Of a stretch of 64,000 bases of DNA, positions 1-8,511 are shown piece after piece. Every line of letters starts with the position of its first letter. Within the stretch, counting starts at the first letter, position 1. The notes below the pieces were generated by a model. It saw only the letters and a program-made list of their open reading frames with translations. It was not told the origin of the DNA and searched no databases. A program made the position numbers and the translations under genes. This stretch comes from Jatrophihabitans_A lederbergiae (GTDB lineage: Bacteria; Actinomycetota; Actinomycetes; Mycobacteriales; Jatrophihabitantaceae), in the NCBI RefSeq assembly GCF_031845305.1, contig NZ_JAVREH010000020.1, positions 1 to 64,000 on the forward strand, given 5' to 3'.

Positions 1-88
1 CCGCCGCCGGCACTCCGCCTGCGGCTACCGCAGCCCGATCACCTACGAGAACACCACCACCGCGGCTACGCTACGACCGGCCGCATAA
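1..88 (+). mobile_element. IS3-family transposase OrfB, C-terminal tail (cut by window edge)
   Basis: Frame 2 reads RRRHSACGYRSPITYEN and ends at a TAA at 86-88. The RRHS..GY.SP..YE pattern is the usual C-terminus of IS3-family OrfB integrases. Only about 28 residues lie in the window, so completeness of the element cannot be judged. It lies directly upstream of an IS630-type remnant, so insertion sequences are clustered here. Confidence 0.65.
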
Positions 89-100
89 CAATCAAATCGC

Positions 101-1129
101 GTGTCCACTTTTCGGGGCGAAGGCCCGGTGGGAATGGCGAGGTCGATGTCGTTGCCGCATCGCACAGTGGTCCAGGCCAAGGGTTTGCTGTTGGCCGCGG
201 ATGGGGCCGCGAATCAAGAGATCGCCCGCCGGTGCGAGGTCGATTCGGACACGGTGCGGCGGTGGCGCAGACGCTTTGCCGACAAGGGTGTCGAGGGCGT
301 CGGGGTGATCGCCAAGGGTCGCGGGCGTAAGCCCCCGATGCCGGCAGGCACGGTCGAAGAGGTCGTGCGGCTGACCCACCAGGAGCGGCCCGCGGACGGC
401 TCGAGGCACTGGAGCACCAGGTCGATGGCGACCCGAGTCGGGATCGGCAAGGACGCGGTGGCCCGGATCTGGTCTGATCATGGGCTCAAGCCGTGGAAGG
501 TCGACACCTTCAAGATCAGCAACGATCCGCGTTTCGAGGAGAGACTCGTCGATGTCGTCGGGCGTTACCTCAGCCCGCCGTCGCGGGCGGTGGTGTGCAG
601 CTTTGATGAGAAGACCAGTGCCAGGCCCTGGACCCTACCCAGCCCTCGCTGCCGATGAAACGTGGCCGGGCCGCCACGATGACTCATGACTACAAGAGGA
701 ACGGCACCATCGATCTGTTCGCGGCCATGAACCTGGCCACCGGCGAAGTACTCACCGATCTGCGCAAAGGCCACGCTGGCGCCGACGTTTTGCGGTTCTT
801 CAAACAGATCGACGCCACCGTGCCCCGCGGCCTGTCCGTCCACGTCGTCCTGGACAACCTGTCCGCCCACTCCACGCCCGAGATCAGAAATGGCTGGCTC
901 ACCGCGACCGTCGCCGCTGGCACCTGCACTACACCCCGACATCGAGCTCCTGGCTCAACCTCATCGAACGCTGGTTCAAAGAACTGACCGATCGGCGCCT
1001 ACGCCGCGGCGTATTCACCAGTGTCGCCGATCTCAGTGCGCCATCACCACCTGGGCCGAGCACTGCAACACCGACCCGAAACCATTCATCTGGAAAACCA
1101 CCGCCGAAGACATCATCACCAAGGTCTAA
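101..1129 (+). pseudogene. IS630-family transposase, three frameshifts
   Basis: Four consecutive reading-frame segments together make one IS630/Tc1-like transposase. An N-terminal HTH region (EIARRCEVDSDTVRRWRRR) runs from the ATG at 134 or the GTG at 101. FDEKT holds the first catalytic Asp, LDNLSAH the second, and LNLIERWFKEL the Glu. Frames shift near 612, near 887 and near 1037, and each break is restored by adding one base. For example, the frame starting at 655 (MKRGRAATMTHDYKRNG) continues the FDEKT segment. No other stops interrupt the composite. Three independent single-base losses argue for decay, not programmed frameshifting, so the protein should be inactive. Confidence 0.85.
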
Positions 1130-1146
1130 CGCGGACGCGACACCCT

Positions 1147-1927
1147 TCACCAGGGACCGAGAGCGACGCGCCTTGGGTCTCGGATGACCAACGACATGCT
1201 GATCAGCCCGCACGCTTCCCCGCTGGCCAGCGTGAGCAGGTCGCAGAAGGCCGAGGTCATGGCGTCGAAACCCGAGTAGGCGGCGCGACCCGGCGGCGTC
1301 AATGTGAGCCCGGCGGTCGCATCCCCGATCACGGATGCGGTGTCGCGGCGCTCTTCGAACCGGAAGACGCTCGACAGCAACCCGGCGCTGATCGTCCACC
1401 CCCGACTGTGACGCCCACTGGGTCGGGGGGCCGAATGTGGGCGGAGCGATCTATGCCGTCGCTGTTTAAGCGGTGCTCCACGGCGGAGATGGCCAACCAA
1501 GTCATGAAGTTTCTCAAGGTGGAGGCAGGCACGCCTGAAGATCGGCTCGTCGAGGTCTTGGAGGTGCACCCCGATCAACGCCCTCCCGGCGCCCAGCGAA
1601 TGGAAGCTCGGAGCTCCGAAGCCGGCTGTCCTTGATCCTCTGGTGGCAGTGCACCAACGTGATCGAGGTGCCCTCGCAGGTCCCATGGACCAGGGGTAAC
1701 TCGCGCTGCTTGCCAGTGAAGGAGAACCCGTTCCCGCTGGGAAGCGGAATCCGGACGTCGAGGTCGAAGCCGCCGATGAGTTCGAGCGCGATCTCCCCGT
1801 CAGCGCCGATCATCAGAACGCCGGGCTGAGCTTCTGTCCGAACCCGGCACAGACCAATAGCCATGCCACCGCCGCTCCTCAACCACAGCATCAGAATGAC
1901 ATGCCGCCACAACCAGTACTGAGCCAC
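1147..1927 (-). pseudogene. Remnant resembling ApeA N-terminal domain (HEPN-type abortive infection protein)
   Basis: Minus-strand pieces in two alternating frames resemble the N-terminal domain of ApeA-like phage-defence proteins. They include QPGVLMIGADGEIALELIGG, then PLVHGTCEGTSITLVHCHQ, then GVHLQDLDEPIFRRACLHLE, then TWLAISAVEHRLNSDGI, and last AFCDLLTLASGEACGLISMSL. At least two frameshifts are needed to join them. The reading stops at 1147, about 20 bp from the IS630 remnant, and the C-terminal HEPN RNase part is absent. The family assignment is from remembered pattern (GxLxxxxDGxIxLELIG, VHGxxxGxxxTLxxC) and needs a profile search. Whatever its family, the gene is broken. Confidence 0.5.
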
Positions 1928-2099
1928 GATCTTGACTGACTGACTGTCAACGCCAGCCGGTTGCGTAGCGACGGCGCATCAGCGTGCTGATCGACATCCC
2001 GCTCTCGCAATCCGAGGCAAACGAATGCTCACCTCTTTAGATGCCGCCCGGCGTTCTCCACATGCCCTCGAGGCAGGAACCGAATCAAGACGATGCAGG

Positions 2100-2525
2100 C
2101 TACAGATCGGCCGAGGTTCCCAGCTCTACCAGGTCCGCAACGTGCTGCGCGCCGGCGCCGAGAAGCTGTCCGAACGACAGATCATCCGGCTCAACGCCGG
2201 GCTGGAGGCCGGGGACCCGAACTACGAGGTCACCATCGCCTGGCAGTGCTATCAGAAGCTGCGAGCCGCGTTCAGCGCCAAGGACCTGCACCGCGGCCGC
2301 CGCATCGCGATCGAAGTGCTCGACAGCTTCCACACCTGCCCCATCCCGAGATCGCACGGCTCGGACGAACACTGCGTTCCTGGCGGGAACAACTGCTCGC
2401 CACTTCGGCACCGGCCGCGCGAACAACTGAGCGGCACCGAAGCGATTCAACGGGATCATCGAGCTACACCGCCGCATCGGCCTCGGCTTCCGCAACCTGG
2501 CCAACTACCGACTGTGTGATCTTGG
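2100..2525 (+). pseudogene. ISL3-family transposase remnant
   Basis: A decayed C-terminal transposase is spread over three frames. It reads LYQVRNVLRAGAEKLSERQ and EVTIAWQCYQKLRAAFSA, then SFHTCPIP, then EIARLGRTLRSWREQLL, then FGTGRANN, then GTEAI, then IIELHRRIGLGFRNLANYRL. SF.TCPIPEIARLGRTLR.WR and GRANNGGTEAINGIIELHRR are characteristic of actinobacterial ISL3 transposases. There are at least three frameshifts plus an in-frame stop after GRANN. The N-terminal half is missing. The stretch 1928-2099 between this and the preceding pseudogene shows nothing I recognise. Confidence 0.75.
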
Positions 2526-2610
2526 CTGCCGGACGGCTCATCCACCCGAATCTCCGATGAGCCCGTAATCGACGTTGCGAGCCGATGGCGGATACCGCGA
2601 TAATTCCACG

Positions 2611-3522
2611 ATGCCTGAAGTCGTCCATCCGGACGGTCGCGCACACATTGATGCCGCGCTGGTGAAACGTCTGATCGCCACCCAATTTCCGCAGTGGAGT
2701 GGATTGAGCGTCGTACCGGTAGAGGTCGACGGCTGGGACAACCGCACCTACCGCCTCGGCACCGATATGACGGTACGTCTGCCCACTGCCGACCACTATG
2801 CGCCGGCGATCGACAAGGAGCACCGCTGGCTGCCCGTGCTGGCACCACCTGTGCCGGTGGAGATTCCGGTCTGTCTCGCCAAGGGCAAGCCCAGCGATGG
2901 CTTTCCGTACAACTGGTCCGTTCGAAACTGGATAACCGGTGAGACGGCCGATCATGCACACATCCCCGAAGAGGCGGAATTCGCGACGCAGGTAGGCGAA
3001 TTCCTCCGCGCGTTGCAACGCGTCGACCCGACTGGCGGTCCGGTCGCGGGCGTACACAGCTTCTATCGAGGCGCGCCCCCGGCCCACTACGACGGTGAAA
3101 CCCGACGCGTGCTCGAGGCACTGGCGGGCCGTATCGATACGACGACTGCCACGGCGGTCTGGGCAGCGGCGCTGAGCGCGACCTGGACGGGCCGGCCGGT
3201 CTGGTTCCACGGAGACGTGGCCACCGGAAACCTGCTGGCCAGGAACGGCAGGCTCGTGGCCGTCATCGACTTCGGAACGTGCGGCGTAGGCGATCCCGCC
3301 TGTGACCTGGTGATCGCCTGGACCAGGTTCTCCGGAGAGAGCCGAGAGGCGTTCCGGCACGCCGTCCGAGCCGACGACGGAACCTGGGCACGGGCGCGGG
3401 GCTGGGCGTTGTGGAAGGCGCTGATCGGACTGGCCGAGCATATCGATACCGACGCTCAGCGAGCGGCGATCAACCGCCGGGTGATCCAGAACGTGCTCGC
3501 CGACCATAAGCGCTCGACCTGA
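2611..3522 (+). CDS. Aminoglycoside phosphotransferase (APH) family kinase
   Basis: This 303-residue protein has the APH/choline-kinase fold. WFHGDVATGNLL (HGDxxxxN catalytic loop) and VAVIDFGTCGVGDPACDL (the metal-binding DFG-like Asp plus the GDPACDL tail) are both present, about 20 residues apart as expected. The N-terminal part has DGWDNRTYRLG and VRLPTADHYA, typical of the nucleotide-binding lobe. The ATG at 2611 is chosen over 2575 because family members begin shortly before the lobe. It stands alone between IS debris and the pilus locus. The substrate is unknown: many APH-fold proteins act on small molecules other than antibiotics, so resistance should not be assumed. Confidence 0.85.
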   Translation: MPEVVHPDGRAHIDAALVKRLIATQFPQWSGLSVVPVEVDGWDNRTYRLGTDMTVRLPTADHYAPAIDKEHRWLPVLAPPVPVEIPVCLAKGKPSDGFPYNWSVRNWITGETADHAHIPEEAEFATQVGEFLRALQRVDPTGGPVAGVHSFYRGAPPAHYDGETRRVLEALAGRIDTTTATAVWAAALSATWTGRPVWFHGDVATGNLLARNGRLVAVIDFGTCGVGDPACDLVIAWTRFSGESREAFRHAVRADDGTWARARGWALWKALIGLAEHIDTDAQRAAINRRVIQNVLADHKRST

Positions 3523-3605
3523 CCGCAGCGCGACGGATTACGCAGCAGATCACGCGACTTCCGCCGGGACGCTCAGATCTGCAACGCACAGCCGATAGGA
3601 AGCGC

Positions 3606-3663
3606 AGTGGTGCCTACCCGTCCACGATAAATCCCCCGGTCGGGGGCGCGGTAGGTCACCACT
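3606..3663 (+). promoter_or_regulatory. Long nested inverted repeat upstream of pilB
   Basis: The arms AGTGGTGCCTACC (3606-3618) and GGTAGGTCACCACT (3650-3663) are complementary except for one unpaired base. Between them lies a second hairpin, CCCCC (3633-3637) with GGGGG (3642-3646) and a GGTC loop. The structure ends 10 bp before the CCGGAGGA ribosome-binding site of pilB. It could be an mRNA leader that controls access to the pilus operon, a terminator isolating the operon from the kinase gene, or an operator. A TAAAT stretch sits inside the loop, so a promoter cannot be excluded. Confidence 0.55.
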
Positions 3664-3684
3664 TCGGCGTTTCCCGGAGGAGCC

Positions 3685-5361
3685 ATGGACCCAGCACTGC
3701 GCGCCATTGTGACGGCACTGCGTACCCGGGGCATGAGCGACGAGGTCATCCAGCATGCGATGACCACCGCTGAACTGACGTCCCGCCCACTGCGCACCGT
3801 CCTCATCGACGACCAGCTTGTCACCGAGTTCCAGCTCGCGCAGGCGGTCGCCGAGGCCTACGGCGTCGAGGCCGCCGAACTGTCGAGCTTTCCGATCGAA
3901 CCGGCTGCCATGGGCAGGGTTCCGCTGACGCTCGCACGCCGGCACCGAATGCTTCCCATCGCCGTCACCGAAAGCACCATCACCGTCGCGGTCGGTGATC
4001 CCGGCGATGTCCTGGCCCTGGACGACATCCGGGCCGCCACCGGCCTCATGGTGCGCCCGATGGTCGTCACCAAGGACGAGCTGAACCGGCTGCTGGACCG
4101 CTACACCCGGGAGAGCACCGATCTCGACCAGGCGGCGGCGCAGATCGTCGCGGACGAGGGCGCCGCCAGCAGCAGTGACGGGCTGAACTCCGTCAACGAG
4201 GACGCCCCCGTCGTCCGTTACGTCAATGCCCTGCTTGAGCGGGCGATCACCAGCCGTGCCTCCGACATCCACCTCGAGCCCAGCGAGTACGACCTGAAGA
4301 TCCGGCTGCGCATCGACGGCGTGCTGCACGAGGTCGACGCGGTGCCGCGCGGAATCCAGGCAGCCCTGATCTCGCGCCTGAAGATCCTCTCAGGCCTGGA
4401 CATCACCGAACGCCGGGTGCCGCAGAACGGCCGCATCACCAAGGAACTGGGCGGACGCAGCATCGACCTGCGTACCGCCACCCTGCCGACGGTGTGGGGC
4501 GAGAAGGTCGTGCTGCGGGTGCTCGACACCGGCAGCATCGACCTCGAACTGCGCAAGCTCGGGTTCACCGACGACAACTACGCACGCTTCTCGGCCAGCT
4601 TCTCCAAGCCGCACGGCATGGTGCTGGTCACCGGGCCGACCGGTTCCGGCAAGTCCACCACCCTGTACGCCACCCTCGGCGAGATCGCGCGGCCGGAGGT
4701 CAACGTGATCACCGTCGAGGACCCGGTGGAGTACCGGATGGACGGCATCAACCAGGTGCAGGTGAACGTCAAGGCGGGCCTGACCTTCGCCGCCGTGCTG
4801 CCGGCGATCCTGCGCTCGGACCCCGATGTCGTGCTGATCGGTGAGATCCGGGACCGGGCCACCGCCCAGCTCGCGGTCGAGGCTGCCCTCACCGGCCACC
4901 TCGTGCTGTCGACCCTGCACACCAACGACGCTCCGAGCGCGATGCCACGGCTGGTCGAGATGGGGATCGAGCCGTTCCTGGTGGGATCCTCGCTGGACTC
5001 GGTGCTCGCCCAGCGACTGTCCCGCAGGCTGTGCGAGTGGTGCAAAGAGGCCTACGCGCCGCAGGAGAAGGACCTGTCCGGCGCGCAGTGGCCCTTCGAG
5101 GTGTTCGGGAAACCGGAGAACTTCTGGCGTCCGGTGGGCTGCCGGTCCTGCGCCCAGACCGGCTACCGCGGCCGGTTGGCGATCAACGAGGTCATGCCGG
5201 TCTCGGAAGAGATCGAGCGGCTGACCGTTCGGCACGCGGCCGCCAGCGAGATCAAGAAGGTCGCGATCGCCGAGGGCATGGTGACCCTGCGCGACGACGG
5301 CCTTCGCAAGACCATGGCTGGGCTCACCAGCCTCGAAGAGGTACTCCGGGTGACGGTATGA
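3685..5361 (+). CDS. pilB: Type IV pilus extension ATPase PilB
   Basis: This 558-residue GspE/PilB-type ATPase powers pilin polymerisation from the cytoplasmic face. An N-terminal MshEN-like domain (about 1-150) is followed by the secretion-ATPase core: Walker A GPTGSGKSTT near residue 316, the ITVEDPVEYR Asp-box, DVVLIGEIRD (Walker B) and HLVLSTLHTNDA. A zinc-binding tetracysteine is seen as CEWC (about 449) and CRSC (about 486), which separates PilB/GspE from PilT. The length is usual for the family. The start is set by CCGGAGGA seven bases upstream of the ATG. It is the first gene of the pilus operon and overlaps a 14-codon mini-ORF by ATGA. Confidence 0.96.
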   Translation: MDPALRAIVTALRTRGMSDEVIQHAMTTAELTSRPLRTVLIDDQLVTEFQLAQAVAEAYGVEAAELSSFPIEPAAMGRVPLTLARRHRMLPIAVTESTITVAVGDPGDVLALDDIRAATGLMVRPMVVTKDELNRLLDRYTRESTDLDQAAAQIVADEGAASSSDGLNSVNEDAPVVRYVNALLERAITSRASDIHLEPSEYDLKIRLRIDGVLHEVDAVPRGIQAALISRLKILSGLDITERRVPQNGRITKELGGRSIDLRTATLPTVWGEKVVLRVLDTGSIDLELRKLGFTDDNYARFSASFSKPHGMVLVTGPTGSGKSTTLYATLGEIARPEVNVITVEDPVEYRMDGINQVQVNVKAGLTFAAVLPAILRSDPDVVLIGEIRDRATAQLAVEAALTGHLVLSTLHTNDAPSAMPRLVEMGIEPFLVGSSLDSVLAQRLSRRLCEWCKEAYAPQEKDLSGAQWPFEVFGKPENFWRPVGCRSCAQTGYRGRLAINEVMPVSEEIERLTVRHAAASEIKKVAIAEGMVTLRDDGLRKTMAGLTSLEEVLRVTV

Positions 5362-5402
5362 CGCCGCCATCCACTGCAAAGACAACTGAGGAAGTCACAT
5401 GA
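5358..5402 (+). CDS. 14-codon mini-ORF bridging pilB and pilT
   Basis: The ATG overlaps the pilB stop (ATGA at 5358-5361), and the reading MTPPSTAKTTEEVT ends at a TGA that overlaps the pilT ATG (ATGA at 5399-5402). The pilT ribosome-binding site (CTGAGGAAG) lies inside it. The double ATGA arrangement would let ribosomes move from pilB to pilT through coupled re-initiation. It may be only a spacer with no peptide function. Confidence 0.3.
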   Translation: MTPPSTAKTTEEVT

Positions 5403-6508
5403 ATCCGCTGACCGCAATTGACGGCCCGTTCTCGATGCACGAGGCGAAGCGCGAGCTGGACGAGCTGCTGAGCCTGCTCGTGGAGCGGGGTGGCTCGGAC
5501 CTGCACATCACGGCAGGCATCGCCCCGTGCTTCCGGGTCAACGGCGAGCTGAAGCCCTTGGAGGGCCGGGATCGGCTGCTGCCCGTGGACACCGAGACGC
5601 TCATCCGGTCCATCCTCAGCGACGCGTTGTGGCACCGCTTCGAGACGACCCAGGAACTCGACACCGCCTACGCGCTACCGGGGGTCAGCCGCTTCCGGGT
5701 GAACGTGTACCGGCAGCGCGGTGCCGTCGGCGCCGTCATGCGTGCGATTCCGCACAAGATCCGGGGCCTGGAGGAACTGGGGCTGCCACAGTCGGTGGAG
5801 AACTTCGCACACCTGCCCCGTGGCCTGGTGCTGGTCACCGGCCCCACCGGCTCGGGAAAGTCCACCACGCTGGCCAGCCTGCTCGATGTCGCCAACCAGA
5901 CCCGCGCCGCGCACATCGTGACGATCGAGGACCCGATCGAGTACCTGCACCGGCACGGCAAGAGTGTGGTCAACCAGCGCGAGGTCGGCTCGGACACCGC
6001 TGACTTCTCCGTTGCCTTCAAGCACGTGCTGCGGCAGGACCCCGACATCATCCTGGTCGGGGAGCTGCGCGACCTGGAGACCACGTCCGTTGCGGTGACC
6101 GCGGCCGAGACCGGTCACCTGGTGCTGGCCACCCTGCACACCCAGTCCGCGGCCCAGACCATCGACCGGCTGATCGACATCTATCCCCCGCACCAGCAGC
6201 AACAGATCCGCGCGCAGCTGTCCAACTGCCTGCAGGGCGTGGTCACCCAGGCGCTGGCGCCCCGCAAGGACGGGATGGGCCGCACCATCATCTGCGAGAT
6301 CATGACGGCCACCTCCGCCATCCGGAACCTGATCCGGGAGGGCAAGGTGCACCAGATCCCGTCCTTCCTGCAGTCCTCCTCCGACGCCGGCATGATCAGC
6401 TTCGACCAGCACCTGGCCCAGCGCTACGCCGACCAGGTGATCAGCAAGTCGACGGCCCTGGAACTCGCGCACGACCCCAACGAGTTCAAGCGACTGGCGA
6501 GGATCTGA
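5399..6508 (+). CDS. pilT: Type IV pilus retraction ATPase PilT
   Basis: This 369-residue hexameric ATPase depolymerises pili, driving twitching motility. An N-terminal PAS-like part has SDLHITAGIAPCFRVNGEL. Then come Walker A GPTGSGKSTT (about residue 147), the Asp-box IEDPIEYLH, Walker B DIILVGELRD, HLVLATLHT, and the C-terminal AIRNLIREGK motif required for retraction. There are no zinc cysteines, as expected for PilT. The length is usual (about 345-370). The start is supported by GAGGAAG upstream of the ATG at 5399. It is followed after 4 bp by pilC. Confidence 0.96.
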   Translation: MNPLTAIDGPFSMHEAKRELDELLSLLVERGGSDLHITAGIAPCFRVNGELKPLEGRDRLLPVDTETLIRSILSDALWHRFETTQELDTAYALPGVSRFRVNVYRQRGAVGAVMRAIPHKIRGLEELGLPQSVENFAHLPRGLVLVTGPTGSGKSTTLASLLDVANQTRAAHIVTIEDPIEYLHRHGKSVVNQREVGSDTADFSVAFKHVLRQDPDIILVGELRDLETTSVAVTAAETGHLVLATLHTQSAAQTIDRLIDIYPPHQQQQIRAQLSNCLQGVVTQALAPRKDGMGRTIICEIMTATSAIRNLIREGKVHQIPSFLQSSSDAGMISFDQHLAQRYADQVISKSTALELAHDPNEFKRLARI

Positions 6509-6512
6509 CCCG

Positions 6513-7742
6513 GTGGCCACCAAGACCTTCAGCTACGAGGCCATCGACGCTACCGGCGTCATGTCGAAGGGCAGGATCGAGTCTGAATCTGCCGAAGCCG
6601 CGGCCAACGCGCTCGCCGACCAGCGGCTGGTGCCGCTTTCGGTCACCGGCGCCGGCGGGGCCCTGCAGAAAGAGATCAAGATCCCCGGCCTCGGGGGACG
6701 CACCAGCCTCAAGGACTTGGCGGTCCTGTCCCGGCAGTTCGCGTCCATGACCTCCTCTGGCCTGACTATGCTGAGGTCGCTGTCGATCCTGGAAGACCAG
6801 GCCGCCAAACCGAAGATGAAGACAGCGCTGGCGCAGGTCCGCGCGGACGTCCAGGGCGGCATGCCGCTGTCAATCGCGATGTCGCAACATCCCGAACACT
6901 TTCCGCTGCTGATGATCAACATGATCAAGGCCGGTGAGACCGGCGGTTTCTTGGACGAGGCGCTGTCGCGGATTGCGCGGATGTACGAGTCGGATGCCAA
7001 CCTGCGCGCGAAGATCAAGTCCGCCATGACGTACCCGGTCATCGTGCTGCTGTTCTCGCTGCTGCTGGGCACCGGCGTGATCATCTTCATCGTTCCGGTG
7101 TTCGAGAAGATGTTCAAGAACCTCGGTGGCAAGCTGCCGCTGCCCACCCAGATCATGGTCACGCTGTCGCACAACATGTATTGGCTGCTGCCGATTATCC
7201 TGGTCGGCTCGGGGGTGGGGCTGCGGGCATATCGCAGGGCGGTGCGCACGAACTACGGCTTCCGGCTGGCAATGGACCGCTTCAAACTGAAGCTGCCCGT
7301 CTTCGGAACCCTGTTCACCAAGCTGGCGATCAGCCGGTGGGCACGCAACCTCGGCACCCTGCTGGCGGTCGGCGTGCCCATCATCCAGGCGTTGGACATC
7401 GTCGGCGGAACCGCGGGCAACGCCGTGGTGGGTGAGGCGATGAGCGACGTGCGCGACGCCGTCCGGTCCGGCTCGCAGATGTCCGGCCAACTCGCCAAGC
7501 ATCCGATGTTCCCCAACATGGTGGTGCAGATGCTCGAGGTCGGCGAAGAGACCGGCCAGATCACCGAGATGCTGGACAAGGTGGCCGATTTCTACGACCA
7601 GGAGGTCGAGACCGCCACCGACTCCCTCACCTCGGCGATGGAACCGCTGCTCGTCGTCCTGCTGGGAGCCGTCATCGGCACCATGGTCGTCTGCCTGTAC
7701 CTGCCGATGTTCTCTATCTACCAGCACATCCAGAGCAACTGA
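6513..7742 (+). CDS. pilC: Type IV pilus inner-membrane platform protein PilC
   Basis: This 409-residue GspF/PilC platform protein transmits ATPase motion to the growing pilus. Two GspF domains are visible. The first has LKDLAVLSRQFASMTSSGLTML and MINMIKAGETGGFLDEAL; the second has WARNLGTLLAVGVPIIQALD and MVVQMLEVGEETGQITEML. Hydrophobic segments lie at about 168-196, 220-240 and 370-400. The start is a GTG four bases after the pilT stop; the peptide MATKTFSYEAIDATG is the classic PilC N-terminus. Ends with a C-terminal membrane helix as in homologues. Confidence 0.95.
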   Translation: MATKTFSYEAIDATGVMSKGRIESESAEAAANALADQRLVPLSVTGAGGALQKEIKIPGLGGRTSLKDLAVLSRQFASMTSSGLTMLRSLSILEDQAAKPKMKTALAQVRADVQGGMPLSIAMSQHPEHFPLLMINMIKAGETGGFLDEALSRIARMYESDANLRAKIKSAMTYPVIVLLFSLLLGTGVIIFIVPVFEKMFKNLGGKLPLPTQIMVTLSHNMYWLLPIILVGSGVGLRAYRRAVRTNYGFRLAMDRFKLKLPVFGTLFTKLAISRWARNLGTLLAVGVPIIQALDIVGGTAGNAVVGEAMSDVRDAVRSGSQMSGQLAKHPMFPNMVVQMLEVGEETGQITEMLDKVADFYDQEVETATDSLTSAMEPLLVVLLGAVIGTMVVCLYLPMFSIYQHIQSN

Positions 7743-7824
7743 GCCCTGTCCTACCCGCAGCGCCGTGCCCGGTCCGGGCTGCGGCGTTGCGCCGTTTTCC
7801 GGCCCAGGCCATCGTTACCCGAAT

Positions 7825-7872
7825 GGAATATTCCGTAGTGAATAACTTGTGAAGTCGCCTCAGGTACCTGAG
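7825..7872 (+). promoter_or_regulatory. Two perfect palindromes upstream of pilA
   Basis: GGAATATTCC (7825-7834) and CTCAGGTACCTGAG (7859-7872) are perfect palindromes in the 212-bp gap between pilC and pilA. The region is locally AT-richer (TTCCGTAGTGAATAACTTG), as expected of a promoter. This suggests pilA has its own, regulated promoter, consistent with the need for much more pilin than machinery. Which protein binds is unknown. Confidence 0.45.
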
Positions 7873-7954
7873 AATCGCGCCGATTTCATAGCTGAAGCAC
7901 CACCTAACGCAAGCCGGCTTCGCCGCCGCTACCCGACCGAGCCAGGAGGCTCCC

Positions 7955-8383
7955 ATGCTCAACAAGCTCCAAAAGCTCCGCGAGGAGCGCGCCGCAGGCG
8001 ACAAGGGCTTCACCCTGATCGAACTGCTGGTCGTCGTCGTCATCATCGGCATCCTGATCGCCATCGCGATCCCGCTGTACCTGAACTACCAGAAGGGCGC
8101 CAAGAACAAGTCGGCGCAGTCTGACACCCGCAATGCCATCGCCGTCGTCGAGCAGTGCTACGCCGACAACAGCAACACCTACCCGGCCAGCAGCACCGCC
8201 GACGTCACCGGAACCATCCCGCTAACCTGCGGCACCGGCACCGGCACGATCAACATCTCGCCCGGAAACAAGATGACCTACACGCTGACCTCAGGCACCT
8301 ACACGGTCAAGACCGTCGCCGGCAGCCCCGGCAGCGCGACCTACATCTACAGCAGCTCGACCGGCCAGACCGCCGCCTCCTGA
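7955..8383 (+). CDS. pilA: Type IV pilin (major subunit) PilA
   Basis: This 142-residue class IVa prepilin has the leader MLNKLQKLREERAAGDKG, cleavage after Gly18, then FTLIELLVVVVIIGILIAIA with Glu at +5 of the mature protein. The mature pilin is about 124 residues, with a Ser/Thr-rich C-terminal domain and a Cys pair (EQCYA and LTCGT) that can form a disulphide. A strong ribosome-binding site, AGGAGG, sits at 7944-7949. It is preceded by its own control region and followed by a strong hairpin, so it is probably the major pilin expressed above its neighbours. Confidence 0.95.
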   Translation: MLNKLQKLREERAAGDKGFTLIELLVVVVIIGILIAIAIPLYLNYQKGAKNKSAQSDTRNAIAVVEQCYADNSNTYPASSTADVTGTIPLTCGTGTGTINISPGNKMTYTLTSGTYTVKTVAGSPGSATYIYSSSTGQTAAS

Positions 8384-8397
8384 TCCCTTGTTCACCG

Positions 8398-8447
8398 GAG
8401 TGACCGGCCGGGATGGGGCGCCAATCGTCCCGACCGGCCGGTCACTC
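8398..8447 (+). terminator. Strong hairpin after pilA
   Basis: A perfect 14-bp stem, GAGTGACCGGCCGG (8398-8411) with its exact complement at 8434-8447, surrounds a 22-base loop. It lies 14 bp after the pilA stop and 64 bp before pilD. There is no long U-tract, only GTTT just after the stem. Its place suggests partial termination or 3'-end protection of the pilA transcript, giving excess pilin over PilD and the assembly proteins. Confidence 0.7.
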
Positions 8448-8511
8448 GCGTTTACCACCACCACAGCACCAGCTCAACCGAGTCCCCCAACCAGCCCAGA
8501 GGATGCCGACG

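Noticed and set aside
101..1129. Programmed frameshifting in the IS630 transposase
   Set aside because: Three separate one-base losses are needed and no slippery heptamer with a downstream structure is apparent; decay is simpler.
2611..3522. Aminoglycoside-resistance gene
   Set aside because: The APH fold is clear, but many housekeeping kinases share it and nothing nearby supports resistance, despite the adjoining IS remnants.
3523..3684. c-di-GMP riboswitch before pilB
   Set aside because: The conserved GEMM core sequences are not present; only an inverted repeat is seen.
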